Part shown: positions 36,125 to 46,669 of the stretch, piece by piece
Layout: every line of letters begins with the position of its first letter
How positions within the stretch are numbered: the first letter of the stretch is position 1
Position numbers and translations under genes: made by a program
From: Armillaria gallica
Taxonomy: Eukaryota; Basidiomycota; Agaricomycetes; Agaricales; Physalacriaceae
DNA length: 64,000 nucleotides
Assembly: GCA_037576215.1 (NCBI GenBank)
Contig: JBANDB010000006.1
Coordinates: forward strand, 3,472,001-3,536,000
Direction of reading: 5' to 3'
The notes under the pieces: model-generated
What the model was told of the DNA's origin: nothing
The model's input: only the letters and a program-made list of their open reading frames with translations
Database searches by the model: none

Positions 36125-36347
36125 GGTAAGGAAAGAACGATCTTGATGATCGGAAAATCGATAGATTTGATTTTATGGATATCACCGAGTCACCATCGTC
36201 ATCACACGGAACCGGATACGTCGAGAAATTCTTGGTATGAATTGATCGAATATGATTGTTATCAACTAGTTCGCATGAGGACCAAGAACGTTTGGGGTGA
36301 GGATTGGAGGGCAAACAAGTCGGTGTATGTCAGTGTGATAGAGGCGA

Positions 36348-36713
36348 CTATGCATGTGCTATGCATCCTGGTTGCTGGAACCTCAAAGACCAAAGACAGG
36401 GACTTACGAGCCGGTAATCAATATCAACGTCTATGTCCAGTTGCAAAAGACGGCTTTCATCGGTTTTGAGAGTCTCGCAATAACTGGCATTCAGTTAAGC
36501 ATGGAGTTTCGAGGGTTATAAATGGGGTGAGAGACTTCAAGTACAAAGTCACAAGGTCAACCATACTTTCGTCGGTTTGTGAATGGATGGAGCAAAGAAA
36601 AGGAGAGCACAATCACTTTTTCCGTATCTCTCGAAAGTCATCTCAGGTAGGGATGCAGTCCACTGAGATAACATAGCTAGTAGATAGACAGAAATGAGGG
36701 CTATAAAGTGCAT
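36348..36713 (-). CDS. Candidate small secreted protein
   Basis: The ATG at 36713 opens a signal-peptide-like start (MHFIALISVYLLAMLSQWTA) followed by SLPEMTFERYGKSDCALLFF. An intron near 36495-36563 (GTGACT..GCCAG) would join to FYCETLKTDESRLLQLDIDV and a tail with LVSPCLWSLRFQQPGCIAHA to a TAG at 36348-36350. The product would be about 100 aa with four cysteines after the signal. Small secreted cysteine-containing proteins are common in agarics, but here the splice choice is inferred and the donor is weak. It may be a relic. Confidence 0.35.
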
Positions 36714-36859
36714 AGTTCTTGCACTAGCACCCCAGCGCGTTCAGATTTCCGGACATACGCGACATAGTACATTACAATCCAGTGGTCTAGAAAGGGCCAA
36801 ACCAGACGAGGAGTTCAGCATTTCCAATGCAGATGCCTCATAGTTCCTGCACCAGAATG

Positions 36860-37440
36860 AGAAGGCATTTCAGTCTATAGACAATGGAAGTAAAGTCGCG
36901 TTGCTGGACTCGGTGGATAGGAGCCTGATTTGCGCGAAGCCATTATTGAAGACCAGTCCCAGTGTCATGCCTTTTATCCCCGTAAGTGGTCAACCGAGCA
37001 GCGAGGTTGAAGGTTATCGTAGTGGAAGGAAGTAAATCTGAATCAAATGTCAGTCCGTCAAAACGAAGTTGAAAATCAAAAGGCACAGCCACTGACTTCG
37101 ACTTTGATGTCGGCTCGAATAGCAACCGGTAGCGGTCGACATCAGCAGACTCTGTGTTTTCTTAGTACTTCTGCTCCGCCTTCCGAAACCCTCCCGTCCT
37201 GGGTTAGAGCCTTATCTGAAATTGTTTCCGTGTTGACACGCTCTGCGGCACAAAACATTTTAAAGTTCTCGTCCAGCCACTGCTCTATAGCATCCGCTTT
37301 CAAAATCGGGTCCGAAGACCGCCACTTTTGCCATATCCAAGTTCACCCGTGCAATGTCGGTCTCTGCCTCATTTCGAACACATTTCATGGACGAGACACA
37401 CATAAAATGTTCTCATCTGCCATGTCTCCGACGACTAATA
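36860..37440 (-). other. Unidentified coding-like segments, minus strand
   Basis: The minus strand shows protein-like blocks: MADENIL near 37420, ETDIARVNLDMAKVAVFGPD, NFKMFCAAERVNTETISD, DVDRYRLLFEPTSKSKSVAV, PFDFQLRFDGLTFDSDLLPS and LGLVFNNGFAQIRLLSTESS. They lie in order but in different frames with no fully satisfactory set of introns. It may be an unrecognised multi-exon gene or a decayed one. I do not recognise the family. The forward frame at 37047-37508 over the same DNA is a shadow. Confidence 0.3.
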
Positions 37441-37508
37441 AAATCACCTTCCTTCCTTCATCACATGTCGGGGCTTTACGATTCTGTATGGCGATAAATA
37501 TATACTAG

Positions 37509-39472
37509 CAAAAGCGGTTGGCTGTGGAGTTCGAGCAGTCTTCTTCGAGCTTCTCAGGATGGTGCCTACGAACATAGATGATAGAAGAGCCTCGAGAGTC
37601 TAGACTGCCTCAGTGCCTTTTCCGAAGGACATCATTCATTGTAGGTTCATGATGCCGCCACCGCCCTTTTTTTGTTCAGCTATGTTGACCCAAATCTAAG
37701 ACGTCTTCCTCGGTACCTCGCTTCCCATTAACTGGTTACTAGGATCCGTTTCACTGATCCACGGTACTTTTTTACTCGAGGCGCCATCCGCCAATCGTAT
37801 CTCTACTTCAGGTACATGTATAATATTCTTGGCCTCTCACCAGTCCCTGTATGATTCTCGTCACTCGGACGTTCTAAGCTAGGGTCATCCATCTTGCGTC
37901 AGACCTGCCGTACACTATCGTGAGCACCGGTGGCCATCGGAGAACGGGTCCGATGGAGACATCGAGTCCCACTGTCGTACGTATATGCAGAACATCGGAC
38001 GTGTACCTGCGCACTGCTCATCAGGTCTCTCCTTTTCTCTTCGCTTCCAGGGCCGGGTGTTTTGCTTTGTGCCTTGACAAGACGAACATATGCATATTGA
38101 CGAAAAGATGCAAAAGCTAGCCCCTGGTCGAATACACCGTTTGTTCAACTTTGTTGGTCAGGTCCGAACTGATGTTCGTTGAAGTGCATCTTTTTCGTTA
38201 GGGTTCTGGTCCTTCATTCCATCTCTATCAGCTGCATCTGCAGTCCCTAGAGGCACACACATAACGTGGTATGCAAAACGTCCTGCAGGGCAAGGACTAA
38301 ACCTATTATGCCAGGACCCTCCAGCTTATCTGTTACGTCCACCAAACTAGTGTCGAAACGGTGAGTTTCCGATAAGTTTCCTTGCAGATAATTACACTTT
38401 CTCTTCACATGGCAAATTCAGGGTACGAAACACTTTCGGGTCAGTATTCACTTCAACATCGGGTACGTCTGCCTATTTTATCTACCATAGACTTACTTTT
38501 TCACACCAGTTGATACTGATCCAGTACGATTGTCAAAGTATCGGCAGGTTCATTCCTCGCTTCGCTTTGTCTAGAACGCTGGTGAGTATCGTCAATTGTA
38601 CCTCTGTTGCCTTCTACTTTGCCTTCTGCTTCAGTTGTTTCGCCAATATTCTCCCACACACAGTCTCGTCTGGGGTTTGGTAGCTGCTCCTTGGTCCTCA
38701 GACTTTGCCCCCGTCGGCGGAATCCCGAGATGCAGCAGAAACAAGTCTCTGATCTGACCTGCGTAAGGACGCCTCAGTTTGGTGGGTACGGGTCCGTACT
38801 GTCCTTTGCTTCGTGACAGATCTTGGCAGCTTCATCGACTTCCTAAGGCGAAGCAGAGGGAAGCGCAAAGATCTGCGTTACGTCGATTGATACTTCGTAG
38901 TCCGAAGACTATGGGTCGATCTCTAGCTTCTTTAAAGTCTCTGGAGCGCATCGTCACGTAGAAGTGATTACTTGCGACAGCCTTTCTTGGCAGAGAAGAT
39001 ATTTACGACTGTCAGAACGTGACAGTACTCTTGGGACGATCCAGAGACGGCATTGGGCGACCTTCCGTTACTTCTGTCGTTTAATTATGGTGCCAATAAA
39101 ATCGTTCGTAGCCTTCCTGTAGTGTTACTTTACCGGGTTTTATACCCATTTAGCACCTTTGCACATGAACTTGCGAAACAGTAAGCTTGACTTGAAAGGA
39201 AGGAAAGTGATGACAATCTCGCACGCAGACCTTGTCTATTTTGAGTTGCATACATACTGACAGACACCCGCAGATTTTCAACCCTACAGTCAATGCAATT
39301 GTCGTCTACGACCATAAAGTATTGTAGCTAAAATTAAAGATCGTGATAAGCGTGAGTATGAAGTCCGTGTCATATACGTATGCAATAGAAAGCAAGAAAC
39401 AACAGTCAATGTACGTCCAAAGTCCAGGGAAAAGTTGAACAAAAACCAGGTATTCTTTAATAGTCGCAACGG
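37509..39472. other. Stretch with coding-like scraps only
   Basis: About 2 kb without a supported gene. On the plus strand HYREHRWPSENGSDGDIESH (near 37910) and HIDEKMQKLAPGRIHRLFNF (near 38090-38150) are readable, separated by an intron-like GTCTCT..TTCCAG, then frames break up. Nothing could be assigned to a family, and no terminal or direct repeats of a transposon were noticed. It probably is a decayed gene plus spacer. Confidence 0.35.
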
Positions 39473-40143
39473 CTACGTTGAGCGGAACGCATTCCTGAGC
39501 AGCTGGAAGCCAGATAAAAAGACGATAAGTGTCGTTGCGACAAGGGTAATGACTGTCGGCTGCGCAATGTATGACGAGAACCCGTTGCTACATATTGCGC
39601 AGCTCCAGCCTAATCATTTTTGTCAGTCTTCTCTAATTCAATAACAAAAAGGTAAGACGTACCACTGCTAATGGGGGTGTACGACTGAGGAGTATAAAAA
39701 GCAAACGTAGCTTCACTGTTTGGGTTCATGTACCCTCCTCGTCTACTTGCGCCCAAGCCGCGCTCGTCACAGATCAACAGTGTACAAGTCGCTTGGGGAA
39801 GGGGGTTATCCGAATGGCTCTTCTGGTAAGAGTAGACGTCCCACACGACCTGGGTAGCCGACCCATCAATGATTCCATCCGACGCTGGTCCCACCGGGTA
39901 AGTATTGCCGTTGTCGCATTGCGCAGAGACAGTGAGATGTGTGGGGGTGACGAGGACATCCGTGAAGTTCCAACCAAATGTGACCATCTCATTGGATGCG
40001 ATTTTGTAGAAGGAAGTGACCGTCGTTGGGGGTTGAGTGATGGTCAGGGAGCCTGCTGCTGCAGTGGCGGGGATGGAGATGGTTGACGAATTCCCTGAGG
40101 AGGAGGCAGACTGGGAGCCTGAGCGGGACGACGAGGACGACAT
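39473..40143 (-). CDS. DUF7137-type membrane protein
   Basis: The ATG at 40143 (MSSSSSRSGSQSASSS) leads to a Ser-rich stretch, then LTITQPPTTVTSFYKIASNE, MVTFGWNFTDVLVTPTHLTV, CDNGNTYPVGPASDGIIDG, VVWDVYSYQKSHSDNPLPQA and CTLLICDERGLGASRRGGYM. An intron (about 39604-39658) joins to GWSCAICSNGFSSYIAQPTV and a C-terminal helix (ITLVATTLIVFLSGFQLL). The pattern fits DUF7137 proteins, fungal single-pass membrane proteins with a beta-sandwich-like ectodomain and unknown role. A signal-peptide-like run (SWLLLLFLTVTAITTL) lies just upstream in another frame without an ATG, so the true N-terminus may differ. It is divergent from SBDS. Confidence 0.65.
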
Positions 40144-40333
40144 CGAGAGTGGTGATGGCGGTGACGGTTAAGAAGAGGAGCAAAAGCCAAGACTTGACGA
40201 TGGTATCACTTTGCTCGTTGGCGGGCGACAAGTGACAAATGTGACCAGCAATAATCTGTCACCGTTTTCAAACACGTGGCTAGCGCTGGCTAGCGGCATC
40301 CGGAAACCGGGACGCGCCTTGACTCCTTCCACC
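40144..40333. promoter_or_regulatory. Shared promoter region of DUF7137 gene and SBDS
   Basis: The two divergent ATGs are 190 bp apart. A GCTAGCGCTGGCTAGC near-palindrome lies at about 40277-40292 roughly midway. Whether it is a factor site is unknown. Confidence 0.4.
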
Positions 40334-41400
40334 ATGTCGAAAATTCAGCAACCTTCCAATCAAATAAAGTAATATATACTGCCTGTCCGTCTCATGTTCG
40401 CTGACATCCATTATCTCCAGGCTTACGAATGTCTCCGTGGTGAAACTAAAGAAAGGCGGCAAACGCTTCGAAGTAAAGTGCTCTACACACTTAGTCATAA
40501 CTAGTTTTAATGCCGATGTTAGATCGCATGTTACAAGAATAAAGTACAAGAGTGGAGGAATGGCGTGTACGAAAACTCATTACTTCAGGACATTCAGACG
40601 CTTATTTATTCTTTGGCCAGGGAAACCAATTTAGACGACGTTCTTCAAATAAGTAACGTATTCGTGAACGTCTCCAAGGGCGAGGTAGCCAAGCACGGCG
40701 ACCTGAAAAAATGCTTTGGTACCACAGACATCCCCGATATCGTTACAGAGGTCTTGGCTTGTTCATCTTTCTTGTCCTTTCGAAATCTCATTCGCTGTCA
40801 AGTAGATCCTCAAGAAGGGCGAGATGCAAGTCAACGAGAAGGAGCGCGATCATGATCTCTCAGCGCTTCGCAAAGAAATCCTCAACTTGGTGGCCGAGAA
40901 ATGTGTTGATCCAGAAACGCAACGACCCCATCCAGTGGGTCTGATAGACAAAGCTATGACAGAGGCCGGTTTCAGCGTCAAACAGAACAAGACGGCGAAA
41001 AGCCAAGTATGGAACTTGCCAACTCTGATATATTTATACTCATCTTCCCCCAGGTGTCAGAGTGTATAAAGCTTATCCAGTCGAATTCCACGCTACCAAT
41101 ACAACGTGCACGGATGCGTGTCCGTGTGACTATGCCGCCTGCAGACGGCAAACGGCTCAGGGAAAAGATTCTAGAAGGGGCAGAGAAGGTCGAGGACGAT
41201 GAAACGACTAAAGATGAGTGGGAAGTTGTACGTTCCCGTCCTTCGCCGCAGCCATCACCTACTGACAGCTCCCCATTTATTCAAAGGTCATGCTCATAGA
41301 TCCTGGTCAATTCCGTGTGATCAACGAGATTCTGCAGAAAGAATGCAAGGGCCGCGGACGAATCGAGACAATGACTTTTGCAGCGACGGCGACAAACTAG
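40334..41400 (+). CDS. SDO1: Ribosome maturation protein SBDS/Sdo1
   Basis: The ATG at 40334 ([12 protein letters not shown]) is joined over an intron to [135 protein letters not shown] and [20 protein letters not shown], ending AATATN at TAG 41398-41400. All three SBDS domains are present. With the GTPase EFL1 it removes eIF6 from late 60S subunits so they can join translation. Introns number about six and are short. The gene is intact. Confidence 0.93.
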
Positions 41401-41488
41401 ATCTCCTCGGGGTTTTTGGATCCTTAGAGTATTGTATCGTTTCAGGTAGACTCAGATGACATTGCTATTATGTACATCTTCGGGCAAC

Positions 41489-43586
41489 TCAGCGCTGTAC
41501 ATCGCGCAGGATAAGCGGCCTCATTACACGGCCCCAATTCTTATCCCACGAACTCCACTCCCATTCAACGCTACTGGTTTGCTCCGCATGATCATGAGGG
41601 GCATGTACATGCGATGTTGTTTGTTTTGATGTCCTTTGTAAAAGGGAAGATAGCTTCGTTGAGGACGGGAAGTTTGTGAGAAGGGACTAAGGGAAAGTGA
41701 GAAAGACGGTACTATGATAAGATACAAATTATTCACCTCCAATTGAACAGCTAGATCGGCAGAGTCTTCGAATATCAACCCATTTACGCCTTCTTTGACA
41801 AGCTCATCCAAACTGATAGCTAATTAGACCAGAGGATGACGAGGTGCTCTAAAAGGACACACCATTTAAATTTTAGCGCGCAGACGGGTAAACTGCAGCC
41901 AAACATGTCAACGATTTTCATAGGCAAATCAAGGGCGGAGGAACTGGAGTGCAGAGAAACACCGAGATCCGCAGAACCTTTCACAAAAGTCAGTCACCGC
42001 GAAGATGATGTTCAAAGACGGCAAACCAAGAAGCAAGGGGTAATCCTCTGGTTCCAACCACAAGCTGACGCATCGCACCCATGTCCATCTTCGCTGTAGC
42101 TTTTCCATGCTTTGCATGTACTCATCACGGAGGTCGCCCTTTCCTGTAACGACCATCAGAAGCTTCGGCAAGAGCTGCGGTCCTTCGTGGTTCAGTTCTT
42201 TGGCCCTAGCTTCGTAAATTTCTAGGGCTTCGCGGAGTATACCAAAATCTTCATCAGGTGTCCACGAGGTGCTGGAAACTACCAGTGCAGGCCGGTCTCG
42301 GCGAAGACGGGGGAGTGTATCTCGGAGTATGAGGGAGGATCGAAAGACTCCGTGGGCGTGCGGATGGTGGCGTGGAAGGGCTTCAAGGTTTTTGATTTGA
42401 AAGGTACCCCGGATGTCAGAGAAGGCAGTGAGACATCGCTGGGGGTTTCTGGAAGTTGTTTTATTTGGGAAGTCGTATCTGTGAACGGCGTAGAATAAGG
42501 CATAGATGAAGGCGGCAGCCAGCCGGTAAGGGATTTTGGCGCAGCTATTGATGGTCTTAGTTTGACAAACAGCTGAACGGAATTCGTCAGCGCTGTGTGT
42601 TGGTCGAGGGTTGGTATACGTACATCATGCACTTCTTGGGGCGAGCAACGATGGAAATGACGAGGAGGTCTGTCATGCAAGACTGCCTTGTGTCCCCTGA
42701 AGGAATTTAGTACGGAGAAAGAAAAGCGGTCGACTACGTACTGGAGATCCCATTCTTTCACGAGGAAATCGCACATGGCCTGGGTCACGAAGAGGTGGGC
42801 ATACGCGCTCCTTCCAAAGGTGGCCTCTACCCTAAGAGAAATATAGGAAATGTTAAAGGCAGGGAGGTATGGGCGCGTACGTACCATTTGGCGATCCTGA
42901 CGAATAAATGATCGGGTCCCTAGTTTGATTGCCAAGATGCTGTAGCCCAGATTATGCCAGTCAATGATGACTTTGCATCCACGTATTCGTCCGACAAGGT
43001 ATGCAATAGCAAGTGTAGGTATGCTCGGAGGATTCTGCGGATAAGACATCAGCGTTTAGTGAGTGTGAACGTGGTCGGATGACTTGCTTGTACAAGGATG
43101 AACTCTGGTGGTTTTGGGATGCGTACGAGAAGTTCGAGTAGAATTGAGGCAATTTGATGGATTATCTTCAATGGCGCGAAGAATATGAAGGGCAGGCGTC
43201 GGAAACAAGTGGGTAGTTGAGGAAGGTAACGAAATGCGACCGGCAGGCGTTGCAGCGAAGGTATCGGTGTCGAGCCTACGTGGTTGTTGGCACAGCAGTA
43301 GACAGTATATATCGCACTTGCCTGAGTATCCGATGATGCTTGTCTCGAAGCCATTCTCTGCAAAGCTCTCAGCGTGATACATCATCCTAGGACTGCGCCC
43401 GATGTCTCCAAGAACGAGAATCGCCACCGAGCGCAGCGAGTGCTGATTCCGCGGGCGGAGGAACAAGTAAAGATGAAGGAATTTCCATGAGAGCCAGAGC
43501 AGAATACAGGCGACGACGAATTCCCCGACACGAAGGTTGCTGGTGGTGGTCATGAAGAGTCGGCCCGAAGCCGCCGGTTCTCGCAT
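41489..43586 (-). CDS. ALG1: ALG1 beta-1,4-mannosyltransferase (GT33)
   Basis: This ER enzyme adds the first mannose to dolichol-PP-chitobiose. The ATG at 43586 ([11 protein letters not shown]) or a second ATG at 43553 precedes a membrane anchor ([20 protein letters not shown]). Then [20 protein letters not shown] and [15 protein letters not shown], the loop [137 protein letters not shown] and [20 protein letters not shown] appear in order across several introns. The end is [19 protein letters not shown] with TGA at 41489-41491. All family blocks are present and splicing is consistent. Confidence 0.92.
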
Positions 43587-43622
43587 TACTAATTCCGAAA
43601 AAGTTATTGAATAAGCACCGAC
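43587..43622. promoter_or_regulatory. Very short bidirectional promoter ALG1/NFU1
   Basis: The ALG1 ATG (43586, minus) and NFU1 ATG (43623, plus) are separated by 36 bp (69 bp if the second ALG1 ATG is used). Both 5' UTRs and promoter elements must therefore overlap the neighbouring coding sequence or transcripts must overlap. The spacer is AT-rich with no obvious TATA box. Confidence 0.55.
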
Positions 43623-44592
43623 ATGTTGGCCTCGACCACCTTGCGCAACCTGGCGGCGCTGCCGTTTAAATTCAAGTCAATACGAAGGACTCCCCTCAAT
43701 GTACGGTGTATCTCCTCGACGCCAGCGCTATCTTCGTTCAGGCATGGGCGGCGGTTCGCCACGGAATCGTCGATTGTACCAAAGTACCGGTCTGCAGTGA
43801 ATACACAGTCGAATCCGCCCTTGAGTGAGTTGTAAACTCTATTTACTAGATGAAATCTCAGTAATGAACTTTAGCCCGGTCCATGTTCATCCAGACGGAG
43901 CCGACGCCAAACGATGATTCTCTGAAATTCATTCCGGGGGTGCCAGTCATGGGTGAGGGAACAGCAGAGTTCCTCGACACACGATCCGCCCTCCCGTCAC
44001 CCCTTGCCATCCGTCTCATGGGCATCGAGGGTGTCGCTGCTGTTTTCTTTGGACCAGATTTCGTCACCGTCTCCAAAGACTCTGAAAATACATGGGCAGT
44101 TCTTAAGCCCGAGATATACTCTACGCTGATGGAGTTCTTCTCCTCTGGACAGGCCCTTTTCAGGAGCCAGGAGGAGAGGGACAATGCTGGACCGCAGGAC
44201 ACGAAGATTCTTGATACGGACTCGGAGACTGTTGCGATGATTAAAGAACTGCTGGAGACGAGAGTGCGGCCAGCTATCATGGAGGATGGGGGGGATATTG
44301 AGTATCGTGGATTTGACGAAGAAGGCTCTGGCACTGTGAAGATCAAGCTCAAGGGCAGCTGCAGAGGATGCGACTCGAGCACGGTCACTTTGAAGAGCGG
44401 TATTGAACGGATGCTGATGCACTATATTCCCGAGGTCAAGGGTGTCGAACAGGTTTGTTTTTTTCTTCCTTTTTTCTGTCTCGGCTATCGCTGAAATATT
44501 CACAGGTGCTTGATCAGGAGGAGGAAATTGCCTTGGACGAATTCCAGAAGCTGGAGAAACGGCTTGGGAATACCGGAAGCAAGCCCAAGTAG
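43623..44592 (+). CDS. NFU1: Mitochondrial NifU-like iron-sulfur scaffold
   Basis: The ATG at 43623 (MLASTTLRNLAALPFKFKSI) begins a basic mitochondrial presequence. After an intron near 43826-43873 comes the Nfu N-domain: RSMFIQTEPTPNDDSLKFIP, FLDTRSALPSPLAIRLMGIE, GVAAVFFGPDFVTVSKDSEN. Then the NifU C-domain: LLETRVRPAIMEDGGDIEYR, VKIKLKGSCRGCDSSTVTLK (the CxxC cluster ligand) and GIERMLMHYIPEVKGVEQ. A last intron (about 44452-44505) joins to VLDQEEEIALDEFQKLEKRL and GSKPK at TAG 44592. NFU1 passes [4Fe-4S] clusters to enzymes such as lipoyl synthase. Intact. Confidence 0.94.
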
Positions 44593-45050
44593 GTCTTTGC
44601 CGGCTGCCTTCTTCATACAGCTTATGGTCTTTTCTTTACCCGTAGCCTGGCGCAGTATATGTCTGTGTAGATTTCCCGGGTACATAGGCACAAGGTCCTG
44701 CTTCTATATGCCCCAGGATCAATACATGCCATTACGAACGACATTGACGTACTCGTAATATATACACTGTACATTATCCAACTTTGTATTTTTGAAGACG
44801 AAGACCGAAAGACCGGATAGATTGACCATCTCCGCTACTAATACAGTTCAGATCATAGAAGTAAACTACTCCTACCGACCTTGACGGCTTATTGTAAGCA
44901 GTAATGTCAGTTATAGCAGCATTAGCGCGTGAGTTGACGACGACATAAAGGGCGACGTCTCGGACCGGGTCGAAGCGGCAGGCCAATTTGAAAAGGTTCG
45001 ATGAATTCAGACGCCCACCTTCCCATCTACTCTCATCTTTCCTTCCCACC
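44593..45050. other. Intergenic spacer
   Basis: 3' UTR of NFU1 and promoter of the deaminase gene. Pyrimidine-rich sequence precedes the next ATG. No other gene seen. Confidence 0.5.
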
Positions 45051-46191
45051 ATGGCCACGACTGACAATGCCACGTCGCGCAAGTATGTCCTCGCATCGCG
45101 CGCCTCGCAGCTAGCGCAAATCCAGACGAATATTGCCCTTGCAGCGCTCGAGGCACTCCCGCCGCCATCCGACTCTCCCAGGCCGACATTCACCACGTCC
45201 TTCATGGCCACAGCGGGTGATAAGAATCAGTCCCAGGCTCTGTTTCTCATGGGAGGGAAAGCGTTGTGGACCGGGGAGCTGGAAGTAGCGCTGAAGGAAC
45301 GGGACGTGGATATGCTCGTCCATTCGTTCAAGGACGTTCCCACTGTGCTGCCGGAAGGCTGTATTATTGGAGCCATCATGGAGAGAGAGGACCCGGTGGA
45401 CAGTCTCGTCATAAAGAAAGGCAAGGAAGACGCATGGAAAACTCTGGACGACCTTCCAGCTGGGAGTGTTGTTGGCACGAGCAGCGTTCGTCGTGTCGCC
45501 CAGCTCAAACGAAACTTTCCCAAGCTTAAGTTCCTCGATGTGGTGAGTTTTTCCCTTCTCTTTATATTGCGAGTGTAAACTAACGGTCTTGGTAGAGAGG
45601 CAATTTGTGAGCATACAGTTAGCTGCAAGGTCTCGTTTTCTCAATTTGTATTCCAGGAATACCCGGTTGGCAAAACTCGACGCTGAGGATGGACCTTACG
45701 CTGCCTTAATTCTCGCCAAGTCCGGTATGGTGCGCCTGGGAATGGGCCACCGTATTACTGCAGATCTCACCCCTCCTACGCTGTTCCACGCCGTCTCCCA
45801 GGGTGCTTTGGCTATTGAAATCCGAGGTGATGATACCGAGGCGTTAAAGCTGTGCGAAGCAATCACCCATAAGGAGACTCAGATTAGGTGTCTAGCGGAG
45901 CGCGCATGCTTGAGGGTTCTCGAGGGGGGCTGCAGTGTTCCGGTGGGAGTTGATTCTACCTTTGAGGACGGTACTCTGACCTTGACGGGCTGTGTGACGT
46001 CACTGGATGGGAGCGAGCACGTCGAGCATACCCTGAAAGAGCCGGTGTCGTCCGTGGTGGAGGCGGAAGCTGTTGGAGAGCGCCTGGCAAAGATTCTCGT
46101 TGGATCTGGCGCCGGAAAAATCTTGGATGATATCAACATTGACCGGGAGAAGCGAACGAAAGAAGCAGAGAAGGCCGAGAAGGCAAAATAA
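45051..46191 (+). CDS. HEM3: Porphobilinogen deaminase (hydroxymethylbilane synthase)
   Basis: Third enzyme of haem synthesis; it joins four porphobilinogens on a dipyrromethane cofactor. Three exons, 45051-45542, 45596-45606 and 45657-46191, give 345 aa. Visible motifs: YVLASRASQLAQIQTNIALA, GDKNQSQALFLMGGKALWTG, VDMLVHSFKDVPTVLPEG, VVGTSSVRRVAQLKRNFPKL, RGNLNTRLAKLDAEDGPYAA, LTPPTLFHAVSQGALAIEIR and LEGGCSVPVGVDS with the cofactor cysteine. The second exon is only 11 bases and supplies the RGN-L residues of the strictly conserved RGN(L/V)xTR motif, so the microexon is well supported. A lysine/glutamate-rich tail (REKRTKEAEKAEKAK) ends the protein. Confidence 0.95.
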
Positions 46192-46669
46192 GAAGAAGTA
46201 GAGAGAATATAATGTAAAGTAATTGCGATGTATTTCTTTGACATGTCTGTTGTGACGTAGTACTTGCAGGACTTGCATCCGGTTTTGGCTTACATGTCTA
46301 ACGCGGCAAATCCGGCCTAGTTTTAGCTTCGGATTTGGATCGTTCATGGGGGACCTCTTGAATGTGGGCTTTGTTCCCAGATTGCCACGGGAAAGTCCTC
46401 CTGTCCGTTGGAAAGGATCTCAAATCCTCAAGCTAGTTTACAATCTCAAACATGGTATGCAAAATATTTACATGTACCCAAAAACACACTGTATGTTTGT
46501 GTGAGTATTTCGGACACAAATCTGAGGCCAAAGGTGGCCATACATGTGGAAAACTATGATGCCGGACTTGCCGGACTATATTTGCGTACCAAAACTTGAT
46601 CAAAATCTGTCAAAGTATTTAAAATACTAATCCGTCGCAGCAGTGATGTACCCTCATCGACATCATTAA
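46192..46669. other. Intergenic spacer at the border of the duplicated region
   Basis: 3' UTR-like AT-rich sequence and spacer, no gene seen. Right of here the conserved block ends and duplicated accessory DNA begins. Confidence 0.45.

Noticed and set aside
36092..36469. 125-codon forward frame starting at ATG 36092
   Set aside because: It overlaps the first exon of FSH1 on the other strand and has no recognisable features.
43858..44388. 176-codon minus-strand frame over NFU1
   Set aside because: Antisense shadow of the well-supported NFU1 coding exon.
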